Below, piece after piece: positions 10,291 through 30,679 of a stretch of 64,000 nucleotides of DNA. The DNA is from Marsupella aquatica (Eukaryota > Marchantiophyta), in assembly GCA_973895155.1 (NCBI GenBank), contig OZ316892.1, positions 8,432,001-8,496,000 of the forward strand. The letters are read 5' to 3'. Each line of letters begins with the position of its first letter. The stretch's first letter is position 1. The notes beneath the pieces were generated by a model. It saw only the letters and a list, made by a program, of their open reading frames with translations, had not been told where the DNA came from and ran no database searches. The position numbers and the translations under genes are program-made.

Positions 10291-13200
10291 CTATAGACTC
10301 CGGTAATCAATTACCGTAACCTCATCTTCAGGCGCATCCAGATCATGATAGCTGCATGACATGGATCCAAAAAAACCATCTCAGCAAAATCGTCCACTCA
10401 TTTAGGAAGGATATCTAATAACATACAGAAGCACGCAAGGTTAGGGAAATTTTCTCAGATTTCATACAGCTTCAGTTTACATCCATTCAACAATGCAACG
10501 TTTAGCACACATGAAAAGATCGAAATATTTAGGACACATGTCACGTGCCCTGATACGATTTCCTTGAAAGAAGAATTCAAAATTCTACAGGCAAGATTCC
10601 AATAAGCTCACCTTCGCACATTTCTAGGGTCGTGGCGGATATTTTGAGCAATAGGACCCATCATGGGAGGAGGATTGTCCATCATGCCTGTATTCATGCC
10701 ATGCCCACCAGTACCACCTACCCGACCCTTTCGGCCTCGTGGGCCACCACCCCCATTGCCATCACCTTCAAAATTTTCATTGAAGGCACCAGGAAGGAAT
10801 GGTGGGGGGCCACCTTGCTCTCTTAGCATACGCATCGCAACCTCTGGAGGCGCCGGGACAAATGGACCCAGAGGTCTGAGGTGACAATACAAAGAGCCAT
10901 TATTTTCAGGACAAGGATATGAATTGCAAAAGGCAACTGTTCCCGGCAGACTATTAGTATTTATATCAGATATAATTGAGGCTAAAGGACATCACACGAT
11001 GCTGTACTCTGCGGATCTAGTCACAATTTATGAGACAGGAGCTGGATAGCACTTACCCGGCACCTGGAACAGGCATAAGTACAGGTGGTGGCGGCGGTAT
11101 GTCAGAACCAAATGGCGGGCCCCTGAGAGGAGGACCATTGAAAGGGTCGAACATTTGCGTGTCAGAGGGGCCTCCTTCAAAGGGTCCTGGAGGACCACCG
11201 TCATAGGGAGGACCACCACCTAGTCCTGTTGCAAAATCCCCCCTCGAAGGTGAGCGCTCACCACCCCTATCAAAACGCTGCTCCTCTTCGTGGCTGATTC
11301 TGTCTGATCTCTCATTCTCACGAACCCCACCTCGTTCAAAGCGATCGCCACCCTCACGTATCCCTCGACTAGATCCAACCAGTGAAAGTCCCGAACTTGG
11401 ATTGCGTTCCGGAGCCATCCGCTCTGCTGCACCAGCGAATGTAGCTCCACCACCGGAACCCCCTGCAGTTCTTCGTCTGCGATTCTTATCTCTCTGCTAA
11501 AGACATTACAACAAATAAGACACTGGGAACGAAAGTGTAACCAATCCTACCTAGAGGCAGGAAACACAGAGCTACAGCTTTGCGTGTCAGGAAGTGAAAT
11601 TGCACTTAGGAATCCGCTGGGTTCTAACTCACCGATCCATGTATTCCAGAGACGGCTTGATTTCCGCCAGGTGCATCTGGATCACTGGCATAAAGCACAT
11701 GTAACAGGTAGAACAAGCTTAGGGATGAGACATAAGCGAGACTTGAACAGACAGGAATCCGAACTACAAGCTGGGAGAAATCATATTCAATTACTTTACT
11801 GACCATCTAAAAGATAGAAACGTACCTCATGTAATTTTGAAAATATAGCTCTTCTCGTGCTTTTGCTACCACATCACTCACGAGCTCAGAATGCTTCAAC
11901 TTGAGATGCTTGTGGACATACTCTGGACCATGGAATAATTTGGTACAACCCTTAGCCCCACAACCATACTTCCATCCATACTTCTCATCTCTAATCTTCC
12001 GGACAAACGGATCTAAGGCTTCATTTGCTGTAGCCTCTAGCTTGTCTCTTCCCAGCATAGCTACAATCAAATCTTGACTCAGAGTCCTGGCCTGCCAATG
12101 TGCATCAAGCTTTTTTTCCCACTCTGCAGCAGCTACCTGTGCAGCAGTTTCATCTCCACCCTTGGCCTCCGCTGCCCTTACATGTCTGAGGCCCTTCGGT
12201 GGATCCTTCAGCTCTATCATCCCGTAGTAATCAAGCCCATGGACTCGCCACAAATACGTCAGTATGACATCCATAAGCTCAAGCCCTTCAAGCCCCTTCA
12301 CCTGATTCGGTCCACGTATTATAACAATGGTCCCTACAGAGACACCACTCATAACCTTCTCTCCATCGACATTTGAGTTTCCTGAAGTTAACAGTATATT
12401 GTCCACGATGCCCTTCTCTTCGTCAAGCTTCTTGATGACAGAGCGTGTTTGCTCTATATCTTTCAATATTCTTTGAGGGTCTGCTAGTGCAGCGGGCGCC
12501 TTAGGAGCAGCTTCAAATTCGCGATCTCTTGGAATAGTTTGTGAAGCTTTCCTTCTTTTAACATGAGTATCCATTTCGTCATCAGTACCCTGGTCATCTT
12601 TAGCCACAGACAGGCCCGCCACGGCACTTGCACCACTGCACATACATGTTCCAGGTATCGCATTGAGCAAAGGCTCTCCGGTGCGAGTGCTCTTGACTCC
12701 AAAAGCAAAATAGAATACTACACCCTCGGGAAATACGTCGTGTTAATATATTGGCATCAAGGAATAGCATAAATCAGTGACATAACATTGCAAAACTTAC
12801 ATGTCCAGAGTGCCAGCTTGCAATTCTGTCTGAAAATCTTTTGCTAGTGTTTTCGCATTTTCATTCCTCCTGTCCAGCGCAACAAGAGGTGATTAGTATA
12901 TGCAATGACCCGGCACAACCAAAGCGCGTGTAATAACTTGCAAGACGGTAAGACGGAAAAGATGGTAACACGAAATTGAGGCGTTTGCTCGAAATTAGAA
13001 CAGACATTAGAGCAGAAAATCTCCGAAGTTGCAATGGTCACCTTAGCAAAACAGCTTCAAGACGAGAAGGATCATATTTTTCTCGAAGCCTGTTGAAACA
13101 AAGCGAAGAGGATCAGAGGCAAGCTAGGCCATAAACAAACACCGCGAGGCGGATTGCCACCTCTGGCAAATTCGAGCATGCAATATGACGGTGCAACCGA

Positions 13201-16200
13201 CGGCCAGATGAGACTCTGTAAACCCCGTGTCTGCGCTAGAGAGTGCTGAACTCCAAACAGAGTATATCAGCCTTCATTCACGAAGAAGGTTAACTGAATT
13301 ACACACGCCACAGTCTCTTGACGTAGAGGCACCGATATCCTAACAGTGATATCATTACAATGATGATATCACACAATGATGAACTTTGACTATTAATTTA
13401 TGATGAACAGCAAAGATTGTCGATAGGTCCTAGGATTACTTACTTTAATATTCGAACAATCTGTGAAGTAAATGTACATCAATTAATCTTTTTCAGCAGC
13501 GCTCTTAGCATTTTGCTGCATCTAGGCTCAAACCCTAAACCAAGACAACTGAGACGACGAGAAAAAGAAATGCAAACATGAAGGAAAAAGATCCTAGCAG
13601 TATGTGCATGTTGAAGTTTACCACTCCTCATCTTTGTTTTGTTCAAAGAAGGCACGTTTTTGTGTGGTGATGAATTCAGCTTTATACTCGTCATACCTGT
13701 TGACAAACAACACAACACCCGGCACCGGTAAATTATTTACCGACAGCAATTCTTTGCAAAATGTCCGTTACTCCAGTACATGCTCTTGCGCCGGACTCAG
13801 GTGAAAATTTAGGACGGAAAGAATTGGTTCGGTCAAGCAAGAAAGATTCAATACCTCCGCTCTGCTTCAGCGGGTAATATGTCATCTTCAAGTTCGGCAA
13901 TGAACTGTTTGTAGGACATTAAACCTTCTCTGCGAATCCACAATTTGATGTTATTCCAAGATCAGGAAGAAATGTAAAAACTTAACACCTAATCTTTGCG
14001 GTTAAATACCGTTCCTAAAACCGCTGAAGTCATATTACTAAACACAAATCTGATCGGACATTGAAAATCGAATACAATTCAACAAAGATACGACTCATCA
14101 CTTTATAGACCTAAACGCGCAGCAAGCAAGTACCTTCGTGCAGGTGAAGCCCCATATCCATGTGGACCGTCACTAAAACCAGTGCGATGAGGCCCAGGCC
14201 AATCTGTATTATACGTAGCAGAACAATGTAAGCTTCCAGCCCTCCACTGCAACGATACTAACTAAAGAAAGCCTCAACCTCCAACTCCATTCGAAATGGG
14301 GAATCAATTCAATAGACATACCAGGATGGCCTCCGTGGAAGCCAGAACGACCCCCATGTCTACCATGTGACCTATCATCTCCTCCATGGACACCCCCTTG
14401 GCCTCCACGAGCATCGTAAGGACCCATTGCTTCGTAACCATACCTACAATCAACTAACTGTTATGTACAAATAATTGAGCCTCTTAACGTGATATGTGGT
14501 TGCGATCACAAGCAAATGAGAGAGCCTTCAGTACTAGGTCAACTCCAAGGAGCCCAACGAAGTCCAACATGGAGGAGCAGTCGAAGAGTATAATCATTCG
14601 TTACAGGCAAAACAATGACATGTCATCCTTCGTGACCTCGAAGCACAGCACCTGAGAGTGCATGACGGTCAGTGCCGCTACTGATTTACGCAAGAGCTTA
14701 GACATTGTGTAAATAGTGTTTATATCCCCATTAGACAACCCTCTGCTGAAACAAATACAAAACTTGAATCTCATTGTCATCTTAATCAAAAGGAGGTGAT
14801 AACTTCAAGCAAACACCGGTTGACCGAGAAGACAAAAACATACAGAGGACACGTCTCATGATAAGGCCCCCAATCACAGCCTTCGACAGGTGAAGTCGGT
14901 AGCGTGGCACCTCTCATTGCTCTTGCTTGGCGCCATGCTCTCTGATCGTCCTAACATCTGCTTACGTAGTGACAGCCAAGACTCTGTTTCGATTTCGGCA
15001 TCGAAGCCACTGGCTAATCACTATCCCTCTCCTGATAGTGGTGTCGTGAAACTACACTCCTCTCACACTCCTGATTGGATGAAATTGATGTTCCTCACTC
15101 AATCGACAGATATGATTACGGCACTATGCCTCTCTCAAAATTCACTCAAGTTCTTTCTTGGGCAGAACAGAAACTGCCTGCATGTTGTCCCGGATCGATA
15201 CGATTCGATTGAGAGAGCTAAACTTATGTTTGGAAGATTGGTGAGATTCGCATGGGAGGAATCCCCAATCTCAATCATCAACATATCCGGATGCCTGTGT
15301 CCACAACGAGCCGTCAGAGTCTGGCTAAGGTGCACAGTATCCTGCAAGGCCAACATTACCAGCAAAAGGTTTCCTGTAAAGATAAAAATACAAAACCACG
15401 GGAACCAACGACCTACGAAAAGCTAGCAGACCTTATAGTAAGGTATATGGAAGGGGTCGTAGCTGCAAAGAGTGGACAAGGAAACGAACAGGTACTTCTT
15501 TCCTTGGTAGGGACCCAATACAGCAAACTTCGCTGTAACTGAGCATTCGTTGCAAGGACAGGAAACGAAGAGGGGTGGTACGATGGTTTCGCGTAAGGCC
15601 TATTGAACATCTATATGAAGGGCAGCGGAGGCATAATGAAGTATTCAGGTAAGCTCCGATCCAGACACCTCAGTGGAACCTTTAGCGACGGCTTCGTAGA
15701 ATCTGTGTAGGCATTTGCTTTCTTCGTTCTACTGAGGAGGACAAACAATGCTTTTTCTCGATGCAATGTAGAGGAGAAGTACTGCAAAAATACAGCGAAT
15801 AGCGTCCCGTCCGACTTTGAACGTGGAAAAGTAGGCACAAGACAAACGTCTATCCCCTGGCAGTTCGAATTTCCAACAAAGTGAAATGACAAGATAAAGC
15901 TACCTACGATCACCCGCGAAACCTGCCGCTCTTCCGAGATCCTCTCCGCCCGAGAGCATATTTCCGCGGGGTGAGGTGCCCTTTCGCCCAGCATCATGTT
16001 CCTCGTCTCTACGAGACCGCTTGTAAGGGGGAGTGCGTCGGAGAGAAGGCGAGAATCGACGGTCACGGTCGCGATAGCTGAAGGGAGGAGGACTAGGGCT
16101 CTTCCGCCGTTTGTTCTCTTTTTCTCGGTCCCTACGCTCCACCGCATTTCCTCCTGGGCCAAGACGCTCTTCAATCCTAGTCCTTCTCTCGTGCTGATCT

Positions 16201-16358
16201 CGACGAGGTGGCCGATCATCCCTATCCTCTCTTCTCTCCCGTGGCTCTCGATCTCGCCTCCCATCCTCCGCCACTCTGTCCTTCCGATCAGCAGACCGGT
16301 CTCTCCGTCTATCCTCCCTCGGCAGGGGCTCCGGCAGAGTCTCCACCACCTCCGTCAT
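10291..16358 (-). CDS. SE: SERRATE/ARS2 zinc-finger RNA-processing protein, 12 exons
   Basis: SERRATE is a nuclear protein that couples the cap-binding complex to miRNA processing by DCL1/HYL1 and to splicing. I deduce coding exons (minus strand, 5' to 3') 16358-15904, 14443-14322, 14203-14134, 13929-13855, 13696-13622, 13089-13042, 12869-12801, 12635-11826, 11684-11633, 11493-11057, 10875-10612 and 10351-10291. All introns are GT-AG, phases agree throughout, and the sum is 2538 nt = 845 aa plus stop (Arabidopsis SE is about 720). Residues 1-215 are an Arg/Ser/Gly/Pro-rich tail. The conserved core begins near GLMSYKQFIAELEDDILPAE (about 217). The C2H2 finger uses C530, C535, H548 and H553, followed by EELYFQNYM. 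A Gly/Pro-rich tail follows, with LMPVPGAGPLGPFVPAPPEV, and the end is EDEVTVIDYRSL, the known SE C-terminus. The start is the first ATG in frame (MTEVVE). Introns 1 (1460 bp) and 5 (532 bp) are long. The gene looks intact. Confidence 0.95.
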
Positions 16359-16585
16359 GGTAGTCGTCGAACCCTGCAATCACAAGAGGATTCAAGGCCT
16401 TGAACAACGTAAACCTTCCCCAGCGAAATCGCTCGGGCTCTCCTTCACAGAAACTTGTTGCCCGCCCGTCCCTCCGTCTGCACGCAGCAGAGCTTCAACC
16501 AACCTAGTCTTCCACGTTGCCAACAAATTTGCCGAATCGAACGAGCGCTCTCGAAGACGGAGCGAGAGAACGGAAGAGAACAGAC

Positions 16586-16618
<33 letters not shown>

Positions 16619-16619
16619 C
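16586..16619 (-). promoter_or_regulatory. CT (pyrimidine) tract in the SERRATE leader
   Basis: On the gene's sense strand this is a CT dinucleotide run of about 34 bases, some 230 bp upstream of the SERRATE start codon. Pyrimidine patches near transcription starts are common in plant core promoters, so the start site is probably close. A TTGCAG at about 16374-16379, 15 bases before the ATG, could be the acceptor of a 5' UTR intron; no donor could be fixed. Confidence 0.45.
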
Positions 16620-16664
16620 TAACGCTTTCTGCAGCGACGAACCATAGTAGTGCACAGATGACGC

Positions 16665-17278
16665 GTTCGGTGCTCGAGTAAACTAAACTAGACTGGCCCC
16701 ATGTTCTCTCTCTCTCGGGGGCTCATCGTGTCAAGACGTGGATGCTCAGATAGAGAGCATATTTTTTGATCTCTGGACTACAATAGACCTAGTACTGAGT
16801 TCGGTGCTCGCCTAAACTAAACTAGACCGGGGAGCACTTCTTTTCGTCTCCTTGTGTCCGCATCTTCTCTCGCTCTCGGGCCTCATCGCGTCCAGACGTG
16901 AATGCTCCGATGGACCCTACTAATTGATCTAAGGACTCCAATAGACCTAATACTGTGTTCGGTGCTCGACTATACTGAACTAGACCGTGTTGCAGTTCTT
17001 CGTGGCGGCCCCATCTTCTCTCTCCCTCAGGCTGCATCATGTCCGCACGTGGATGCTCAGATGGGCCACATTGTTTGATGTGAGGAGTACAGTAGACCTA
17101 ATACTGAGTTTGGTGGTTTCCACTTCTTTGTCTCCTTGTGGCCCAATCTTCTTTCTCTCTCTGGCCTTATTTGTCCAGGAGTGGATTCTCACGTGGACCA
17201 CATCATTTGATCTCAAGACCTCTATAGACCTAATAAAATCACATACGACTCTTTTGGTGCTCAACTAAACTAGAGCTT

Positions 17279-17324
<46 letters not shown>

Positions 17325-17400
17325 GCCCATTGATCTTGTTCGGAAATAGATGCTTAGATGGACCAATTTTTTTGATCACAGACTGCAAGAGACCTCTAAT
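16665..17400. repeat. ~145-bp degenerate tandem array upstream of SERRATE, five copies
   Basis: Units start with G(T/A)GTTCGGTGCTCG..TAAACT-like sequence at about 16665, 16799, 16959, 17108 and 17249. Each contains a CT-rich block (CTTCTCTC), a GTCC(A/G)GACGTGGATGCTC(A/C)GAT block and AGACCTAATACTGAG. Spacing varies from 134 to 160 bp and copies differ by about a quarter of bases. In the fifth copy the CT block has expanded into the microsatellite at 17280-17322. Confidence 0.8.
17280..17322. repeat. (CT)n microsatellite
   Basis: An uninterrupted CT run of about 21 units, inside the fifth unit of the ~145-bp array. Confidence 0.97.
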
Positions 17401-18300
17401 CCACCAATGGGAGCTTTAAGCTGTTGATGGGATGATCTAACACATTACTAGTACTACCTAGTTGGCCCCCTCATCAATTAATGTGTGACAATACTGGGCA
17501 TACCTCACTTTGTTTGACGTTCAAGATTGCAACAACAATGTTATTTGTGTCATCACAAGATTGAGAAATAACTCTCCCTACCAAACTATTAGACTACGAA
17601 GCACCTCCTCGAGCATGAGGTATATGCTTGATGGGACCCCTACCAGTACTTATTTGCCTGATGTGCCAATACAAAAGTTTTGTTACCAACTCTAACATTG
17701 TCATGTCAGATATTCTTGTAACAATTCCTATGCGTGTTTTAGTTTGATATTGTCACCAATAACAGCTACTACAAAGTTTAGGGTCAACCATGTTGCAACC
17801 ACAAACTAAATGGTCGGAATTATGCTCAACGGTGTTGGAATGACAAACTACACAGCTAGTGGGAACAACAAAGCAGTGTTAGATATTGCTCTAATCTTGT
17901 GACTCATGAGCTAATCACAGTTAATCTAACTCGGGTTAGGACTTAGCTAATGTTAGCGGTAGTGTTGTTGTGCATATAGCCAGGGCTGATGCCAGACCCT
18001 GGTGGAACTTAGGCTCATTGTTACGGAGCTAGTTGAGAGATAGAGAGAGCTTGTGCTGTGGATACTTGGTATGGCTGGTCGGTTTAGAGTGCAGTAAAGC
18101 TCTTGTGTGTTCACGTGGACGTAGCCACATGTGGAGGTGAACCACATATCTCTCTGTGTCGACTCTTGTACGTTGGATGGTTCATGGGCTTGCAATTGCG
18201 AATGTAGTCTATGCTCAACAAACAATGGTCATTGCTGCCCAAACTATCTATTTAGGAAACTTGTAAGACAATTTTTCCAAGAGGCCACCTAAGACTACTC
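17401..18300. other. Non-coding stretch, nothing recognised
   Basis: AT-rich spacer with short open frames only. No repeat or RNA gene that I can support. Confidence 0.4.
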
Positions 18301-18425
18301 AGGTGCTTTGAAAGTTGAAGGTGAAGTTGAATCTGAAGGTGAAGCTGAAAGTGAAGTTGAATCTCAAGGTGATCATGAAGGTGAAGAGGAAGAGGAATTT
18401 GAAGCTTAAGATGAAGATGAACTTT
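18301..18425 (+). repeat. GAAGGTGAAGTTGAATCT-type hexamer repeat
   Basis: Degenerate six-base units (GAAGGT, GAAGTT, GAATCT, GAAGCT) repeat for ~120 bp. Read in frame they give Glu/Gly/Val/Ala-rich peptides, but no longer open frame includes them, so I treat this as a simple repeat and not an exon. Confidence 0.7.
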
Positions 18426-19079
18426 TATGGCACTATGACAATTGATACGAACAAATCATTTGGAGTGGCTAACAAAACATCTCAAACTTAGTGAAAAAAA
18501 CAATGTCCCTCTGCGAAAAAAACAAAAACTACAAAAAATGGATGGAATAAAGAACCAGGTAAAGAACAAGTAAATTACATTTGGTGTGAATGGATGTGAA
18601 TGATAAAATCAATGCATGCTTCTCTAAACTAGAAGGAAAAAGACAAATTCTTCTCTTTATCGTCCATGTATACAAAGTGTTCCTCCCTCTACCATCCATG
18701 CTATATCATGCATGCTACACCATACAGTGCTCTTCCTTCAATCATCCATGTAATAGCATACTCCTTTCTCTACCATCCATGCAATATCTTCCATGCATAC
18801 AGGTGCTACAATTGACAGGAGTTTAATTGCAAATATTACATAGCCAATAAAGTAGTGCACAATCTAATTAATGAGAGAAAGAGGAGAATTGTTTTTAATA
18901 AAACAGAGGGAACCAGAAGAAAGGGGAGGGTAGACAGGGAGGGGGATTGGTTTGTGGGGGAGGGGGTGTTAAGATTTAAAAGGAAAAAAATGAATAAAAT
19001 CATTCTCGCTTAGTTTGTTATACTTTGGTGGTCAATGTTGCCTCTCTTTCAAGTCATGAGATATTTCTAATAAACAAAA
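18426..19079. other. Non-coding stretch, nothing recognised
   Basis: AT-rich spacer with direct repeats of CTACCATCCATG(C/T)-like words at 18690-18790 (three loose copies) and a purine-rich run at 18890-18990. No gene signal. Confidence 0.4.
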
Positions 19080-19470
19080 TCTTTTACTCAAGCTATCTTT
19101 TGCACCAGGATACAATTTCTCATATCTTTAGCACAACTTCATCTATTCTGCATTGAAATCTTTTGACAAACAATATCTTTTAGTAAATCACATGTTTTGC
19201 ACAATGATATATTTTACTTAATGACATTTTTGGTGCAACCACATCTTTTACATAACGATGTCTTTTGCGCAATGACATCTTTTGAGCAAACACATATTTA
19301 TTTAATGACATTTTTTACTTAACTACATCTTTGTGCAATGTCAAATATTTTATTAACAATATCTTTTGGGCAACCATATATTTTACTAAACAATATCTTT
19401 TGGGAACGACATCTTTAATGCAACTACATGTTTATGCAACAACATCTTCTGTGCAGTGCACGTGGAGTGA
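19080..19470 (-). repeat. Degenerate AAGATGT-unit repeat with palindromic head, minus orientation
   Basis: On the plus strand the units read (A/T)CATCTTTTGC(A/G)CAA...; on the minus strand they read AAGATGTCATTGCGCAAAAG, repeated about every 22-30 bp some 14 times. On the minus strand the array begins next to CCACGTGCACTGCACAGAAG (19439-19458), which resembles the CCCGTGCGTCGCACGAAA head at 3186. The units match those at 4310-4375, so the two loci are copies of one family. Confidence 0.7.
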
Positions 19471-19661
19471 ACTAGTCTATTTCATTAAGCACGATCAAAA
19501 GCTACTACAAGTGCTTATGGTCTAGACTGAAGCCTTTAGACTACAACTCCAAGGGCACAACATCAGTTGGGGGTGGAATTCAAAACAAACACAGTCATAA
19601 GCAATGGCCATTTACAAGCAAAACATGGGCATTCAGGTTAGTAGTTAAATCTGCATGTATA

Positions 19662-19834
19662 CAAAAAACAGACTTAACAGGACCCCTCTGGACTCTCCTG
19701 GACTTAACCGGACCCTTGTGAGTAAGATGCCATGAAGACCTGGGCAAGATGGGCAGTCATAGGGAAATCAAGTCTTCATGGCATCTTATTGGACTGTTAC
19801 CAAGAGATGCCAGAGGGGTCCTCTTAAGTTTTTT
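19662..19834. repeat. Foldback/MITE-like inverted repeat, ~170 bp
   Basis: The left end AGGACCCCTCTGG (19679) pairs with CCAGAGGGGTCCT at 19810-19822. Further in, AAGATGCCATGAAGAC pairs with GTCTTCATGGCATCTT. The flanking A-run and CTTAA also pair with CTTAAGTTTTTT on the right. It contains no coding capacity. The arms are imperfect in the middle, as in an aged non-autonomous element. Confidence 0.75.
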
Positions 19835-20976
19835 CTTGGCACCTATAGTATTGCCTGACCACAAATCAAGGTATACGTTAGTTGGCACCATTGGTTTATG
19901 GGTAGCAAATACCTTGACTTGGTTGGTTAGTGTTCAGACTATAGAGCAGACACGTGTGTAACTTTGCTCACCGACATGGTACATTATTCTGGGGACCTCA
20001 AAATGTACTTTTCTCGTGATTAATGTGCTTTCGTGTTGTGGCCGATGGTGATACAGTCTTAGAGTGGACTGGTCGACTGGAGGAGTGTGGACCGCGGAGT
20101 GGGACAAGTCGAACTGACCTGCAAAATGGACCTGTGTGCTCTTTAGTGTCATCTCTGTATACAAATCTGATTTCGAAGCCAAAAAATGGACGTGTGGGCT
20201 TGGGCCACGAGCTCTCAATCCCCCCAGTCCTAGGACTCTGCGCATCACCGCATACTCTTCCTCTCTAGCCCTTTGGCTGCTTGGTCCGGTGCATGCTGTT
20301 GTCACATTGCTAAGTAGACTGCAAGGGGCGGGGCCTCGAAGAGTTGATCACCGTGAATCCCAGCTCCTGTCCTCGAATCGCTCGAACGTGGGTCAGGTGT
20401 GGGATACAGCAGAAGAGAAGGAGCTGCAGAGAAGGAGCCAGAGGGACAGAGACTCAGAGCTTGAAGAATGCAAGGAGCTTAGGAGGGAATGCTGTCAGCC
20501 AGATTTGAGTTTGTTGCGAGTGTGCATGTGCAGAGCTTTCTTTTGGGCGGCGACTCGGAGATGAGCTAGAGAGAGGGATACTTTGATTCGTGCTTGTGAG
20601 AGGGTCTAATGTGGAGAGTTTTGGTTGGGCAGAGACTCGGAGATGAGCTACAGAGAGAGATTTTGATCGAGAGGTGATGGGTGACTGAAGTAGTGATGTG
20701 GAAGAGAGATTTTCCCCGATTGGTTGAGTCTGGAGGGCGGGGATGCCAGCTACTGCTACTGTAGTAGTGGTTACTGACTGACAAAGGGTGGTGGGGAGGG
20801 GCAGGGAGACGGGTGCGACACACTCTCATAATTTTTTCAGGGACGTCATTCATCTTTAGAGGAAGACGAAGCAGAGTCTGGTGTTGGAGCAACTGTAGAT
20901 GGTTAGATACCAATATGGGGTTCTGGGTTCAGTCGCGGTGATCTACATTGTAGCAGAATGATTCCAAAACAAATGT
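19835..20976. other. Spacer upstream of the ABCC gene, no gene recognised
   Basis: GC content rises at 20050-20650. A short direct duplication (GACTCGGAGATGAGCTA followed by AGAGAG) occurs at about 20551 and 20634. The longest frame (20136-20564) has no recognisable domain and I do not call it a gene. Confidence 0.4.
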
Positions 20977-21045
20977 GGTGACCGCTCAAGGTTGGGATTT
21001 TCACTGAGGTTGACAAGAGACCTTGGGGGTTCAAGTTTTGGGTTT
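20977..21045 (+). repeat. Possible tRNA-derived SINE head
   Basis: GACCGCTCAAGGTTGGG (A-box-like) and GGGGGTTCAAGTTTTGGG (B-box-like, compare GGTTCRANTCC) are about 45 bases apart, the spacing found in tRNAs. No cloverleaf forms and the 3' limit is unknown. It could be chance. Confidence 0.3.
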
Positions 21046-21828
21046 GCCACAATCTCTGTTACATAACTCTTGTTTGTGCATGCATTTTGTATTGGTATGC
21101 CTCTTGTGGGGTAGTAGTCTATTCCACACTTTACATGCCTTTCTGCTCCAAAGAAACGCTTATGGATAGAGGATAAAGATACGTCCTCATCTTTGTTCTC
21201 ATCTCGACACTAGAGGCTCATAACATTATCATGGTCGAAGAACTTAGTTATGGGATCCGGCATAGCGAGTTGAGAATTTTGTTAAGTACATTCCTGCGTG
21301 GGGAATATCGCCTGCTTGAGAGGTTTGGACAAAGCTGATGTGGATGATGAGAGCCGGGCTGGAAAATATGTATGGTGGGCTTTGCTTGATTTCGAAAGTG
21401 AAACCTCGATTCAATTGAATTTGTTTTCTACATGGTACAAGCTACATTCTTCAAACTGCCGTGGTTGGTTGCACTGATCTCTGGACCAACGCGAATGCAG
21501 GAATGAACGCAAGGGAGTCATTGTAAACTGAAGTTAGCAGCAGCCTATGGCTCCACCAATGTTGTCGTTTTTAGGTGAGATTCCTATGGCACCTTCTCGT
21601 TTCACGTTCATGTATGAAATGCATCGTTAAGTCGTGATCGGACTGTGATAGGTAGATGCTGTATTTCATAGAAGATTATCGTGGTTTACATTATACTGGC
21701 AATGGTTCTCTTGGAAGTATTTTTTTGTTAGTTCCTTGTTTGTCTGCCGTGATTGTCTTTGTTAGACTGGCCAGAAGATTGACCGCTGAAGATCTTAATC
21801 TGAGAATTGCTGTTCTGGTTGTGTAGAT
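21046..21828. other. Probable promoter and 5' leader region of the ABCC gene
   Basis: No coding signal. By position it should contain the promoter and leader of the transporter gene that begins at 21829. I could not place a transcription start. Confidence 0.35.
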
Positions 21829-29983
<8,155 letters not shown>

Positions 29984-30679
29984 CGTTGGAAAGTATATGC
30001 TGAAGCAGTCTTGGAGTAGATTGGTTTTGCCTGGTAGGGCCAGGAGAGGAAGGGACGGACTGATAATAGTGCTGGTGGCCACCCCTTGCGCAAGGAAGAT
30101 TCATAGGAAAATGTTAATAAGTACTTAGCTCAGAGCCGAGTAATGAATACTTGATAGTGGAAGATAGGAATGACAGGGCGGAATAGTCGGCGCTTGAGTC
30201 TCTCTCGGTCATTATTCAGTAGATGTGGGCGACTGTTGTGGTAGAGTTCCAGGCTTCAGGCACATGTTGTGAACCTGTTTTAAGTGCAATTTTGATTCTA
30301 GATAATCATCGCGACGCAGCCCACTTGTTTTGTTTTGTTTTGTTTCGTGACCACAACCTATTTCAGTAAGTGGTCGGACACTGGACAGTTCATAGTTCGT
30401 TGGCAACTTTGGAAACCTTCACATTCCAGACGAGTACTTCCACATTTCACTTCCCTAGTTGAGTTCTCTTGAACACTGCACTTTATGAACAGCTTTCGTC
30501 AGTAGCGGTGCAAACCCTTTATGAAACGTTTATCCTTGAACACTGCTAGGTACAAGATCCACCTTTCTGCATATCGTTTTGCGTTTGACTCTCTGGAGGA
30601 TTTCTAGAATTTTCTGGCATCACTGGAACCTTTCTCCCTTTGCAATCGTCAATATTACTAGGAACACCCCTAAACAGGA

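Noticed and set aside
12484-12708. Open frame overlapping SERRATE exon 8 and extending upstream
   Set aside because: It is a shadow frame; the coding frame enters at 12635 after a TGTGCAG acceptor, which keeps phase with exon 7.
15611-16264. 217-codon minus-strand frame overlapping SERRATE exon 1
   Set aside because: It is an alternative frame of the Arg/Ser-rich exon; the frame starting at 16358 matches SERRATE and splices in phase.
16392-16655. Frames rich in Ser-Leu or Arg-Glu repeats
   Set aside because: They are translations of the CT/GA dinucleotide tract in the SERRATE leader.
20136-20564. 142-codon plus-strand frame
   Set aside because: No recognisable domain, several Arg/Glu-rich low-complexity parts and no conserved neighbours; not enough to call a gene.
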